Positions 23,425 to 34,986 of a DNA stretch of 64,000 nt are shown piece after piece (position 1 is the stretch's first letter; each line of letters begins with the position of its first letter). The notes below the pieces were generated by a model that saw only the letters and a program-made list of their open reading frames with translations, searched no databases and was not told the DNA's origin. This DNA is from Pleurostoma richardsiae (Eukaryota; Ascomycota; Sordariomycetes; Calosphaeriales; Pleurostomataceae). The stretch spans positions 186,001 to 250,000 of the forward strand of contig JANBVO010000016.1 in NCBI GenBank assembly GCA_030052745.1, in the 5' to 3' direction. The position numbers and the translations under genes are program-made.

Positions 23425-24813
23425 ATGATCGACATCAAGTCTGTCGCTACGTCCCTGACTTCGCTAACAGAAAGTGTCCGGGAGTTTCGCCAGGAGAACG
23501 GACGTTCTTATCACTCCTTGAGCTCTGGGAGTGAGTTCATTGCCGGCTCCATCGTGTGTGGTGTAGGTGGATGTGCGTGACTGACAGACGGCTCTCGTTC
23601 TTTCATGAATAGAGTATTGGCTACCTAACGACGATGTATGTTTATGGTCTACAACATCCCCTGCCGAAATGTACCCTGGTTGCTAGCATGCTATTACAGG
23701 CCGAGAATGACAGGCTCGGTAAGTAAATGAAACGAAGCCGCCGTGTGCGGGCATCATCTAACCGGGGCCGTTTTGCGAATAGACCTCCAGCACCACGCTC
23801 ACCGTCTGACATGGGATGGCAATCTCTGTGTGTCCCCGAAGAAGCACGGTGCGAAGAGAGTTCTCGATCTCGGCACCGGCACAGGCATTTGGCGATGGAG
23901 TATGGTGAGCTGCGAGCAGAGCAAGCATACTGTCTTCTCCGCTGACAATTGACCTAGCTGATGATCACCCTGACGCCGAGGTCATTGGCGTGGGCCTGAG
24001 TCCTATCTAGCCGGACTTGTAAGAATATCTCTCATGCGGTCTGCCGTTTCTTAATCATGAGTGAGCTGATTCTGAAGCCAGTGTTCTACCAAACTGCTCC
24101 TTTGAAGTGGACGACCTCGAAAAAGAGTGGACTTGGTCGCAGAAGTTCGACTTCATCTATAGCAGGGCGATGCTAGGCTGCTTCGCCGACTTACAGTCCA
24201 TTATTCAGATGTGCTATGAGTGCGCAAAATCCCTATTATCTCAACCCGATGAGTCCCAGGGTTGGGTGCCCCTAACTGACCGCTAGCGTAGCAACCTCGA
24301 GGCCGGCGGCTATCTAGAGATGCACGACGGATCATTCCAAATAAAATGTGACGATGACACCTTGAAGCCCGACAGTGTGCTTCTTAAGATCAGCAAGTTG
24401 GCCGCAGAGGCATCCCGGAAGCTCGGTCGGCCCATCGACCTGTCGCAGAGCTACAAGGAGATGCTGGAGAAGGCAGGCTTCGTCGATGTCACGTTTATCC
24501 CTTACAAGTGGCCCACGAATCAGTGGCCCAAGGACAAGAAGATGAAGACTCTCGGATTGTGGTCACTGGCCAACGTCGACGGTGGCTGGGAGGGCTTGTG
24601 GCTGGCACTGTTCACCCGCGGTCTGGGGATGAGCAAGGAGGAGACCATGGTTCTATGCGCGCAGGGCAGGAAGGAGCTGCGTGACCAGAACATTCACGCG
24701 TACTGGCCGGTGTGAGTGATCTACTCGTCTCAAAGATGAATGCTTGTGTTATAGTACGAGGACTAATATCGTTCAGGTATTGCTGCTACGGGAGGAAGCC
24801 AGACACATCCTAA
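23425..24813 (+). pseudogene. Broken LaeA-like SAM-dependent methyltransferase
   Basis: Eight exons can be traced by homology: 23425-23530, 23613-23635, 23700-23718, 23783-23904, 23958-24018, 24082-24219, 24292-24711 and 24777-24813. All have usable splice sites. The order of motifs is that of fungal LaeA-like/TAM-type methyltransferases: ENGRSYHSL, KYWLPNDD, AENDRLDLQHH, the SAM loop RVLDLGTGTGIW, ADDHPDAEVIGV, NCSFEVDDLEKEW, NLEAGGYLEMHDG and a conserved C-terminus ending YGRKP. Two lesions block translation. One base is missing after GTGTGIW (at 23892/23893), so the frame needed to join exon 5 is lost. A TAG stop at 24008-24010 stands where relatives have Gln in SPIQP (CAG to TAG). The acidic residue of VDLSP is also Gly. 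Either lesion could be a sequencing error, but both together suggest a recent pseudogene. Confidence 0.8.
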
Positions 24814-25324
24814 ACTAGCGCGCCGAGCGCAACCCCTAACCTGCAGACAGCGTGCGTAGGCTGCGAAACATATTGCGTCCCTTTAACTCCTCGTGGTGTG
24901 TGCCTCTCTAGGGGAGCTTAGCTCGCTCATTTGGTCTCTAGACAATGTCTTTTTGCCCGAGCTTCTATCTACAAAATTACAATGTTTGGACAGAATGGGA
25001 TCTCAAGCTGCAGCGAGAGCAGAAAATTGAACGGTTCAGACTATCACAAAGGCGACAATCTGCCATGAGTATACCTTAGGAACAAAAGGTGTTTCCTGGG
25101 GGCCAGAACCGCAAGCATGCATCAAACGCCCCAATCTCCCTCCTCATGACTTAGCGAAGCTGCCAACATTTTGACCTGGGGTTATAAGCTAAACAGTATG
25201 CCTGCTATTTGCTATTTGGGATCGTGGATAGGATCTCAATGTACAATCCTAAGCCCCGAGATATTTCGTAATCAGGATCCCAGTAGCGGCCGCAACCATA
25301 GCGGTCCCCGCCGTCTGTAACGCT
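24814..25324. other. Intergenic, 511 bp
   Basis: Convergent region between the methyltransferase relic and the VOC gene; nothing recognised. Confidence 0.4.
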
Positions 25325-25820
25325 TCAAGCGTCTTCGCCTACCGGAGGAGACCAATGGACAGCCTCGATGTTATTCCCTACCGGGTCCAGCACGAAGGCT
25401 GCATAGTAGCCCTTGGCATAAGCACGCTCTCCTGGCGGTCCATTCGGAATCCCACCGGCCTTACTAGACATTAGGACGCGGGGTCAGTACGACAACGACG
25501 TAGGCAAGGGGCTGAGCAACTTTATAAACGTACATCGCCGTTTCATACCACTCATCCACCACCTTCCTGCTATCAGCATTGAAGGCAACGTGAAAATTAC
25601 TTTCACGGCTGTCGAGGTCAGATGAGTCGGCCAATGAGATGTCCTTATTCCCACCATGAAGCCAAAAGTCGGCTCCCTTCCGCGTCATCAATCCACAGTA
25701 ATCAGGGGCATGCTCCTTATACACAGTGTAGCCTAGAGGCTTGAGGATAGCGAGGTAGAAGGCCCGCACAGTCTCAAAGTTCTTCGGCCCCGTGGAGAGT
25801 GAGATGTGCGCGATAGACAT
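25325..25820 (-). CDS. Small glyoxalase/bleomycin-resistance (VOC) family protein
   Basis: Two exons, 25820-25534 and 25463-25325, joined across a GTACGT...TAG intron; 141 residues, one VOC module. The start MSIAHISLSTGPKNFETVRAFY and the LKPLGYTVY strand-helix pattern are typical. Metal-site candidates are His5, the FHVAF strand in the middle and the Glu of GNNIEAVHW at the C-terminus. Fungal proteins of this type are usually annotated glyoxalase/dioxygenase-like with no proven substrate. Next to it upstream on the same strand is about 500 bp of non-coding DNA. Function beyond the fold cannot be given. Confidence 0.88.
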
Positions 25821-26322
25821 GTTCTAGGCCGCAAGGAGATGCAAGTAGCGTTGATTGAGTGAAGAAAATAGTTGTGGCTTTGGTCTTGATCTTCTGTTTC
25901 TTTTCAACTTTTCGAGCAGAACCATCAGATTTAAACACGAAACCCCGTGATAACGCGTTTCTTTCGCTGACAAAGGACCAGAGATGATATGACTCTTCGT
26001 GCTTACTCCGCGTCCCTTTCGGCTTTGGTGGCGGCTGACTGGCGCCATAGTTGCCTGGCGACACCTGACAGACCAGCCAATAGGGCCGAGCTTGGATGCG
26101 TATATCGGCATGGAGTCTCGTATCGTTGCAACTAGGCCGCAGATATTAGTGTCGTTGGCGCGGAGAACGGGGTTACTACTGCAGGATAATCACACGGGCG
26201 CTGATTTCTTATCAATGGGAAGTTCGTAACCTGATCATGAGTTTTCTTTTTCTGGCTAAGGGCACCTAACATTATCCGGCACGCTAATTACTTCCCAGCT
26301 CCGAAGCCGTTCAAGATAACAA
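25821..26322. other. Intergenic, 502 bp
   Basis: Promoter side of the VOC gene and 3' flank of the AAA ATPase gene; nothing else seen. Confidence 0.4.
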
Positions 26323-29300
26323 TCAAAACCTTCTGTTCCTCCCATGGCCGCTCGTCACATACTCGTCTCTGTCTAGCATGGGGTCTTGTCTTCTCGATCT
26401 AGTGGGGGTATCGTCCTGGATATAGCTCTTCCCTTTGGTACCAGATGCTGGTGACCGGCCCATGGCGAAGCCACTACGAGGCGCAGACTTGGGCAGTTCT
26501 CGACCATGCTGGCTATCATCCCAGTCTTGGTGGCCGTCATCGTCGTCAGAGTGTCGGTTCAGGTCGTCCTCATCGTGAGAGTCCACAGCACCCCGCTGAG
26601 GGGGTGCGTTTGCGCGACGATTTGGAGGGTTGACTTGGCCCCTTCCGCCACTCCTCATCTCATGACTAGAACTACCGTGGCGCATGTCCATGTCTTCACC
26701 GTCTTCACTTGGGTCATGATCATCTTCCGGTGTCTGCGGCCGGTAATTCTGACGTCGCCGGTCCGAGGAACGACCTGACCCTCTGCCATAGTCGTCCTCG
26801 TACCCGCGGGGTGACAGGAACTGGGGTGTGCCGGATCGGACGTTCCGCGAGCTCATCCGACTGGAGCTCTGAGGCTCAATAGGCCGTCTGTTTGCCTGGC
26901 CCCTACTTCCCCCGCCACGCTCCCGGCGGTCGGCAAACGAAGGTTCGAACTGGATCGGCTCATGGCCCTGGGCGTGCTGGTCATCAAACTCATCGTAGCG
27001 GTCCCCTTGCATGTGCGCGAGCTTGGCCTCGTCCGCGCGGCGGGCCTGCTTCAGATAGCGATCAAACTCGGCCGTCGTCTCCGCCACAGTCTCAAAATGC
27101 TTCTTGGTCAGTACAGCGGGGAGAGTCTTGATCTTGGGGTGGCTCTGCCTCTCGTAGAAGGCGAGGCAGCTTGCAATCTGGACAGCGTTGCGGATCTGCC
27201 TCCCGTTCCACGGCCCGCGCTTGTGCTTCTTGTAGTGACTCTTGAACTCGGTCTCGATGAAGTCGTGGATCTCCTGGTCCATGACCTGGACGTGCCCTGG
27301 ACCGGGCTTCTCGTTGTCACCTGCCTTCTCGACACGGGGGAGCCGGTCCAGATTATCCTTCAAGATCGCGAGTGTGTCGCTACATGAGAGGTGTGGGTAG
27401 TAGAGGCTGATGTGCACACGAGATCGGAAAGCCTCGTCCAGCGCCCCCACCCTGTTTGTAGTAAGGAAGAGGATGCCGCTGTAGTACTCCAGTACTCTCA
27501 GAAAAACTACAATTGCTTAGTACTCGACAATGAAAACGACGAGGGTGGAAACCTACCTGAAACGAGAGCATTGCGCTCAATGTCTGTTCTGTCTCTCTGA
27601 GTGAGGAATACGTCTGCCTCGTCGAGAAGCAAAATGCAGTCCCATAAATGAGCGTATCGGAAGATCTCCTTGAGTGTGCTTTCTACCGAGTCGGGCTTGA
27701 CTCCTAGATCACCACAGGTGATGGGAAACAGGGGCTTCTTGTTCTCGAGCGCCACTGCCTCCGCGGTTGCGGTCTTTCCTACTCCAGGGGCACCGTGGAG
27801 CAGGATGACAAGGCCCCGACCCTTGCCCTGGATGAGGTCAGGGTTGTAAACAGGCACATCACTTGTCCTCTCCTTCTCTTTCTTGTCGAAGTGCGAGGAG
27901 ACGGTGGATCGGATGATGCTACGGTGACTCGGCTTCATCTTGATGTCGTCCAGAGTGACCTGCCTGTCCTCCTTCTTGATCTGAAAGTTCTGGATATCGA
28001 GGCGAGCAAACTTTCTTTCTCGCAGTACATATCCCAGAACCCTCTTGGGGAGAATTGCCAAATCGACAGGCTTCCACTCTTCGTCCGGGGTATCCTCCTT
28101 CTCGTGCACCCACTTATCATCTTCGAAGTAAGCCTCAGCGTACTTGCAGTGGATGTTGTCCTCCCGGATGATGATGGTGTCGGCGCCTTCGTAAATCTGC
28201 TGGTTCGTCCCGTCCTTGGACCAGTATGTCATAGGGCAGGCCATGTCAGTTTCCTCCTTCCAGGAGCCATGCCAGATGGGTTCTTCGTTGGGTGGCCACT
28301 CCGGAATATGACGGGCTGCCTCCTTGAAGTCGACGACGACCTCACTCTCTATGTGCTCAGGGTCCTCTTGCTTGGACTTCTTCTCGTCATCTGTCTCTGG
28401 GAACATGCCCGTTACAAGTGTCCACCCTGAGTAGTACTGGTGCCGAACGCCTCCCTCTACGCAGTCCCTGAACCGGATACCCATATCCGTTTGATGCTTG
28501 AGGAGGACGTCGTAATGAGGGTGAAACCTCAAGGGAAAGCAAGGCAGTGAGGTAATCTCCTTCTCACCATCGAATGAGGCGAACTCCGCCTTGCTATAGA
28601 CGGCCTTGAATCGATCGCCGTCATAGTCTAGACAATACAGCATCCAGAAAGTGTCCTGCGAGCGTTTCTTCCAACCGCTCCCGTCCCGGAACTCGTGAGA
28701 AAGATCCCGCGGAATGCAGTACGCCATCTTGAATATGGTCTGGAGCGCAGAACGATGAAGAGCCTTGGAAGTCGTGGGTGGTGCGGGAACATACGCAAGT
28801 TCGCCGGGCTTAAAGAGGAAAGGGATTTCTTCGTAGAGGATCTTTGGAGGTGCTCCCTTGTCCACCTTGTCAAACCGCTTCCATAGAGGCATAATCACCT
28901 TCTCGACAAAGTTCACGTAGACGCGCATGTCTTCAAGCGGTGTAGGGCGGGGAGGGGCCGGCTCTTCGTCTGCTTGCTTCTCGTCCGTCTTGTCCGCCGC
29001 GTCCAGAGACGGGGAGTCAGTCTGCGTCGCTTTTGTCAACTCGGATTCGTCAGTTTTGACCGATTCGTCCGCTTTAACCGATTCTGCCGGTGCAGCTAGA
29101 CCAGTAGCATCTTCGTCTGTTGCAGGGACTGCCTCGGCCTCGGAGCCAACCGCATCGCTGGCAACCATCACAGCCTCGGGGGCTTTAGGTGCCTCGGCGG
29201 CGGCAGCGCTTTGAGCCGCTTCCATCTCGGCGAGCTTCTTCTTCATGTCCTCGTGGAAGTACTCGAAGGCGCGGAAGGGGCGACAGAATACTAGTTCGTC

Positions 29301-29825
29301 CGTGGCTTCAGCCAGGTCGCCACCCCAATCGGCAATCTTGGAGAGGTGTTCAAGCACGGTAGGTGAGCGCACACGCACGCGGTGTAGCTTCCTATTCTCG
29401 CCGAGCTTCTCGGAGGAGGAAGACATCTGTGCGGCCGTGGTGCGTCCAGGCACTTCTTGTGCCTCCGGCTCGACGATGGCCTCGCGCCGCGCCCGCTCGT
29501 CAAAGACATCTTCGGACCAATCGGGCTTCGCGACGAGCACCTCGATAGTGTAGTCCCAGTTATCGTCCATGACCCGGTTGACAAAGCCATGGTAGTTGTA
29601 GTATCGGACGCCCGAGTTGATGGGCCGCTTTGGCCGTTTCGTCTCCGGCTTCCGGGTCTCGACTGATGACGTGGACCTGGCGTCGTCGTTGCCTTCACCC
29701 CTCTCCGACGCGCCATCTTCCCGAACATCGTTGCCTTCTTCTCTGACATGTTCGGCTGGCGCGTCGACGGGATCGGCAGCCACGGTCACCGGCTCCGGTT
29801 GGTGCGTGTCTGCTGCCTCATCCAT
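26323..29825 (-). CDS. Large AAA ATPase of the fungal DUF7025/AAA type
   Basis: Two exons, 29825-27557 and 27506-26323, give 1150 residues. The single 50-bp intron lies between the Walker B region and sensor 1. Layout: an acidic, Ala/Glu/Pro-rich low-complexity N-terminus with a second such stretch at about 215-300; a central region with EIPFLFKPGEL, YCLDYDGDRF, FPLRFHPHYD and YSGWTLV typical of the large fungal family; then the AAA module. Walker A is GAPGVGKTA at 678-686, Walker B LLLDEADVF at 732-740, sensor 1 is in ILFLTTNRVGALDEAF, and the arginine finger region is FRSRVHISLYYP. The last about 180 residues are Arg/Gly/Ser/Asp-rich and probably disordered. It resembles fungal AAA proteins that are ubiquitous in Pezizomycotina but uncharacterised. 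BCS1-like is an alternative label, but no mitochondrial signal or BCS1 N-domain is visible. Confidence 0.9.
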
Positions 29826-31016
29826 GCTTGCTCGTATATCTTCTGTTCTCGATATGGCTTCGGGGGCGCTTTCGCTGGAACTTGTTAGGCTTCAGGTCTA
29901 GGTATGCTTCTTCTCGCACCTCACTTGCCTGGTATTTAGACAGATCAATTGGTGCCGCGTTCCTCGCAGACCATCTCAGATCACGTCGAGTAGAGACGGG
30001 ACCAAAAGAAGGCACAGTGGAACAGGAGGTTGGGAAGGAATTGGTGCGACCAAAACAGAGCTCCGGTCCCTAAGCTCGAGCTGAGGAGCTCCTGCAGGAG
30101 GGGTAGGGTAGCCTCCAGCCGCTGCAGGAATCCTGGTAAGTTGCAGGGGCCTGGTGCAGGCGGAGAACCAGATGGATAAGCAATTGGTGATGCCACCCTG
30201 TAAGTTAGTTAGATAACTAGCTCTTCTGTGCCCTGAATCCGAATGACCTGAGGGGATTTCAACGCCCGAGTAGAACAACAACGTCAAGCTTCTCGACACA
30301 TTGATCGCCCCGACCCGTGTACAGCACGTTGCCCGAGACATGACATTCTCCCGAGTCCTAGCCACACTATCTGCAACCACCCGGGGCAGCTACCCTTGAC
30401 AGATGACGCCCCCGGCGCTTATGCGCGTTTTGCGACCGCAGATCTATTAGGGGCTGAGCCAGTCCGCATTGCATTAGCTTGTACGGCTGCGGAGTACAAG
30501 CAAACAAGTCAATGATCAGGACGAAATGCCAAAATGGAACGAGCATGCCGAGCTGCAGCTCAATTATTAATGGCGTGTGTGTTCGTCGTGGGGGCCAAGT
30601 GACGTGTCGCCAAAGGGTTGGAGTCGTGGTGGGAAGGGAAGGCGACGAATAGCACGCTTATCTCCATCTCCACTACAAGAGGATCGTGTCCCCGGTCGCC
30701 GACTCCTGCAGTCAGCTGAAAAAGCAGTGTTTCGGCCCCCAGAGCTCGAATTCGCGCGCTACCAGCCATCCGAGCCATTCAATGATCCCCTGTTAAGCCA
30801 CACCGGGAAGGGCCGGCAACTCCGTTCTGAGGTGGAGAAACTCAGGTGTTCCCGCGAGGGGAAGCTGCTGAAGAGGCGCAGTGACTTTGTGCCGGCACAG
30901 TGGTGGCTATGCTGATGTGCGGGAGGCCCTGCGGCGTGCGTCTGAATGACATATTGTGACTTCGGCGGCCATTGTTGACGAGACCATTGTTTGCTGGAAA
31001 CACGAGCGCGGACGCA
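29826..31016. other. Intergenic, 1191 bp
   Basis: Divergent upstream region of the AAA ATPase and the next plus-strand gene. Contains a 12-bp perfect palindrome CTCCTGCAGGAG at 30089-30100 within a stretch rich in TGCAGG copies (30089-30160). No gene called. Confidence 0.4.
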
Positions 31017-33319
31017 ATGGCAACCGCGAGCGAGACCAAGAGGACCGGTTTCTCACGGTTGCTACACCGTCGGGAAAGGCCGAAGACGTCGACTGCGAAA
31101 AACAATACGGACCCCGATCCGCAGGCTTCAGAAGCATGGTTTCGAGAGAAGGGAGGGGATTTCCACCCCGCATTCGCGGTGCAGACTCAATGGGACGACC
31201 AAGAAGGGAGCTTCAAGCCCGAGGAGCGGCTGGCAATAGAGTGAGGAGTCACCTTTAAGTTGTGAATACACAAGCACTAAGACAGTAGTAGGTATCTCGA
31301 GGAAGTACTTGTGACTCATGATGTAAATACAGCGCCAGACGAGCCCAAGTTCGGCGCCTGTTCTTGGGTCACGGTCTTTGAGCAGCTCGCCCAGGCTACC
31401 GAGGAGCGTAGCTCTCAACGTGACCTGTCGGGAGCAACATTGCTTGGGATCGACTTGACGACGCGATATGTCGAGCTTATCCCGGAGGAGTACGGGCTCG
31501 GGGTCATAAAGGGGACTTTGGGCCTGATATTTGAGGTGAGACGACAGTTGGCATCGTGTTGGTAGGTGCAGGTCGCTAACGGTGGTGCAGTCGACGAGAA
31601 GAAACATCGAGAACAAGGCCAAGATCATGCACGCCTTTGAGACAATTCCAGAAACTATCCTCACTATCAACGTAGCCTGTGCTTATCTAGATGCTTCTGA
31701 GACCGACCTAGCTGTGCAACGAAACTTCTATAGCACCGTCGTGCTAGAGTTGCCCAAACTCGTCGAACTGCTCCTAGGCAAAGAAAAATGTGCGCATACC
31801 AAGCTCAATGGCATAGCTTCTAGTAGTTGATGCTGACAGGGTAATAGGGTATAAGAAGGTTGCGAGTTTCTTCGAGCTCAGGATCCGCGAAACTATGGTC
31901 ATTGATGACATCCTTGCACGCTGGAACGGCTATATCAGGAGACTTCATGAGCACGTAGAGAGAATGAAGACCAAGGTGATGGCTCAAGGACTCCATCATA
32001 GTTCCGAGGCACACCGACATGCCGAAGAAGCTAACGGGAAGCTGGATGACGCAAACAGCAAACTCGATGATGCTAACAACAAGCTCGACGATACCAACAT
32101 GGGGATGAAGAGCATGGACACGAAGCTCGACCAGGTACTTGTGGAACTTGGGAAGCTGCAGACGAGTGAGCGCTCCGCGCAAGCCAAGGAACAGTGGCTT
32201 CGCTCGAAGGATACCGGTGCAGAGGCCCAGACCGGCGTGTACAATGACGTGACCGTTCTCATCAGACAACACGATCGCGACATGGAGTATTATCGTCACA
32301 TGCTGGACGCTCAGCAGAAGGACAATAACCGTCTGCGACAGGGTAAGGCACAGCGCCCAAAGACTCGTCAGATAACTACGGCTTGCTGAATAACTATAGA
32401 AAACTCTAACCTTAGCCACGAGAACGAGGTTCTGCGCGCGACTACTCCTCAGCCTCCCGGATCGGAGTGTGAGCTGGAGCCTGAGCCCGAGCCCTTGATC
32501 AGCCTACTGGAACTGCTGGGCATACTACGCGTCACTCCCGAATCTGCTTGGGACGATCTTGATTTCGTTCTGCGAGAGGAGAGCAAGTTTGGTGGTAGGC
32601 AACTAGGTCGTGCGAGGTGGCTTCTAAGGACCGAGGAGTTCCTATCCTGGTTCCAAGGTCGCCAGTCATCCATCTTGCTTGTCGAGGGCAAACTACCTCA
32701 ACACTCCGTCCAGAAAGTCACGCCGCTATCAGTTTTTGGCTCGACTTTTGCGACCAGCCTTATGAACAGTCCTTCCACCATAGTGCTCTTCTTCTTTGGC
32801 GGACTGCACTGCAAGGAAGAGGAGGAAGAGGCGGAGACTAATGGACCCAACGCCATGCTTAGGGCGTTGATCACGCAACTCCTCCTCAACGACAAGATGC
32901 CGCAGCCGGCACTCGACTTCATGGGAGAGGATTTCCTTGAGGCTTGTCAGGCGCACGATATCCGAGGCCTGTGTGAACTTTTCGAGCAGCTTGTCCTCCA
33001 GATCCCACCTTTCACTCAGGTCTATTGCGTCCTAGACGGCCTCGGATGGTACGAGCAGGAGCCATGGAGCACCGATCTCGGCTGTGTGGCGGCAATGTTC
33101 GAGCACCTGTCGGGACAGATGGACCACGACAGCTTCTGCTTCCTCAAGGTTCTGATGTTGTTTCCAGGTCTTAGCTTGGAGGTTTCGGACAGGATAGAGG
33201 GACGGCCGGATGTCTGGACGGCCGCTTCGCTGGCGGCAGGCCACACAGACCCGATGCACGTCTCACCCCTTACGGAGCTTACCGAGCTCATCTACGAAGA
33301 GTATGACTACAACGAGTGA
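31017..33319 (+). CDS. Fungal DUF7708-like protein with heptad coiled coil
   Basis: Five exons, 31017-31240, 31292-31535, 31591-31789, 31848-32342 and 32400-33319, give 693 residues. The N-terminal region matches the pattern of proteins with the fungal DUF7708-type helical domain, which often precedes a NACHT or P-loop ATPase module: LTTRYVELIPEEYG...IKGTLGLIFE, helices ending in YSTVVLELPKLVELLLGKEKWYKKV. A coiled coil follows with three tandem 7-residue repeats (KLDDANS, KLDDANN, KLDDTNM). The C-terminal half (SWFQGRQSSILLVEG...PSTIVLFFFGGLH...LRALITQLLL...VYCVLDGLGWYEQE) has the strand order of such ATPase regions but no canonical GxxxxGK[ST] loop. The fourth intron joins NNRLRQ to ENSNLSHENE, keeping the coiled coil. 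Function unknown; it may be a degenerate signalling ATPase. Confidence 0.8.
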
Positions 33320-33948
33320 GGTGGGCTTGGCTATGTGCTATACACGTTATGGGAGTTAAGCGAATGACTTTTCTTGTTGTGGGGGGGGTGTTTGTCAGTG
33401 ACTGATTGCGAGGCTCAGACGCCGTTGGTTAGGCCTGCTGCATTGATTGTTATTCTGGTGATGTTCTCGTGTCGCGGCTTGCACACTCAAGTTACCGTGC
33501 AACGAAGTACGGGCGTTGTCTGCTAGCAATGGACACATTTGCATCCTTCATTTTGAACCCGCTAGTGCTGCTCTAGGAAGTGATAAGTTCTGCGGACTTC
33601 TCCAGGAGCGGCAGTGCATTTCGGACCTAACCTGGCATATGATAGTAGTCGACGCCTTTGGAATACTGAGCCCAGTTGACACCGGCCTGCAGCTCCGCAT
33701 GGGAGGGGTCAACGCCCACATTGTGTGCCGGGCATGGTGTTGGACTATCGGCGAGGAGCTGACAAATGCAGTACGGATAGATGCTATTTTAGCTAATTGA
33801 GCCCTTCAAGTCGCAATTTCTTGGAGAGAAGACGCAATGAGAACTCTTTTAATCTTCGTCGCACCCCTCCCTCCACAGTGTTTCGTTCTCGGTCGCTCAA
33901 CTGACTTTCACAAAGCGACGCTGATTCGAATCTATTTCGCTTCCAACT
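33320..33948. other. Intergenic, 629 bp
   Basis: Includes a G run near 33380-33389. A 94-codon open frame at 33516-33800 has no family features. No gene called. Confidence 0.4.
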
Positions 33949-34926
33949 ATGGGCAAGACTTTCGAGAAATTGGCCGGCAAGAAGATTGCCGTGGTCGGAG
34001 GATCATCCGGGTATGCTCCGCTTCTCCTCACTTCAGGAGGTCCCAAGCCTAATATCGAGCTCCTAATCAATCATCGGCAGCATCGGCTTCGGCGCCGCCA
34101 AAATTCTTCTTGAAGCTGGCGCACATGTCATTGTGATTTCGTCCTCTCAAGACAGGGTCAATGATGCCGTGAAGCGGCTGGACAGTCCAAACGCGGAAGG
34201 GAAGGTCGGAGACGTCCGAGATGAGCAGGCTTTCACACAGCTGCTTGTGTCACTTGCTCCGCTGGATCATATCGTCTTCTCGAGCGTAGACAAGATCATT
34301 CGTGGCTCGCTGGCCGAGGCCAATCTGGATGAGGCCAAGCACTTGTTCGACGTGAAGTTCTGGGGCAGTGTCGTCGTCGGCAAAGGTGAGCCTAACGAGC
34401 AATTGCCGCATTTAGCAGTCGCCGAAGTCGAGATAATATCCGCTTCTCTTGCCTCCGCTGGCTAACCAAACGCGTAGCTCTCGCGAAGTACGAAATTGTC
34501 AAGCCCGGTGGTTCTCTGACGCTCACGTCCGGCGGAGCCGCCCTACGTCCTAGAAAAGGAGCTACCATTGGCGGCGCGCTCAACGGAGGCGTTATCACCC
34601 TCACCAAGGCACTTACGGATGAGCTGACTAACAAGAAAATCCGGGTTAACACAGTAGTCCCTGGTCTTGTCAAGACAGAGCTGTGGGACAAGCTTGGGCA
34701 TTCCAAGGAGAAGCAGGAGGAGATCTTCGAGAAGGGTGGGAAGGAACTGAGTGTCGGCTTCGTTGCGACCCCAGATGACATTGCGGAAGCCTACTTGTAC
34801 ACTGTCCGAGCTGATTACGCCAATGGGACTATTGTCATTATTGGTAAGTATGAGTCTAAACTCGTTCCGAGGTCGAGTTATGCAGCTAACAGGTGTCTCT
34901 TGCTAGATGGCGGTGGAAGCATCTAG
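33949..34926 (+). CDS. Atypical short-chain dehydrogenase/reductase
   Basis: Four exons, 33949-34010, 34081-34385, 34478-34843 and 34907-34926, give 250 residues. The Rossmann motif is split by the first intron: VVGGSSG joined to IGFGAAKILLEAGAHV, giving the SDR GGSSGIG loop. DHIVFSS replaces the usual NNAG region, SGGAA is the serine-strand region, and VNTVVPGLVKTELW plus DDIAEAYLYTVRADYANGTIV...DGG are the standard C-terminal SDR elements. The YxxxK pair is missing: the stretch after RPRKG reads ATIGGALNGGV. It therefore belongs to the fungal group of SDR-like proteins of unclear catalysis. Its 3' end is only 60 bp from the end of the convergent SDR. Confidence 0.87.
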
Positions 34927-34986
34927 TGACATATCCAACCGCTGGAATCTACCTTTCCTACCTTTCCAACCCTCGTCGTGACTCTT

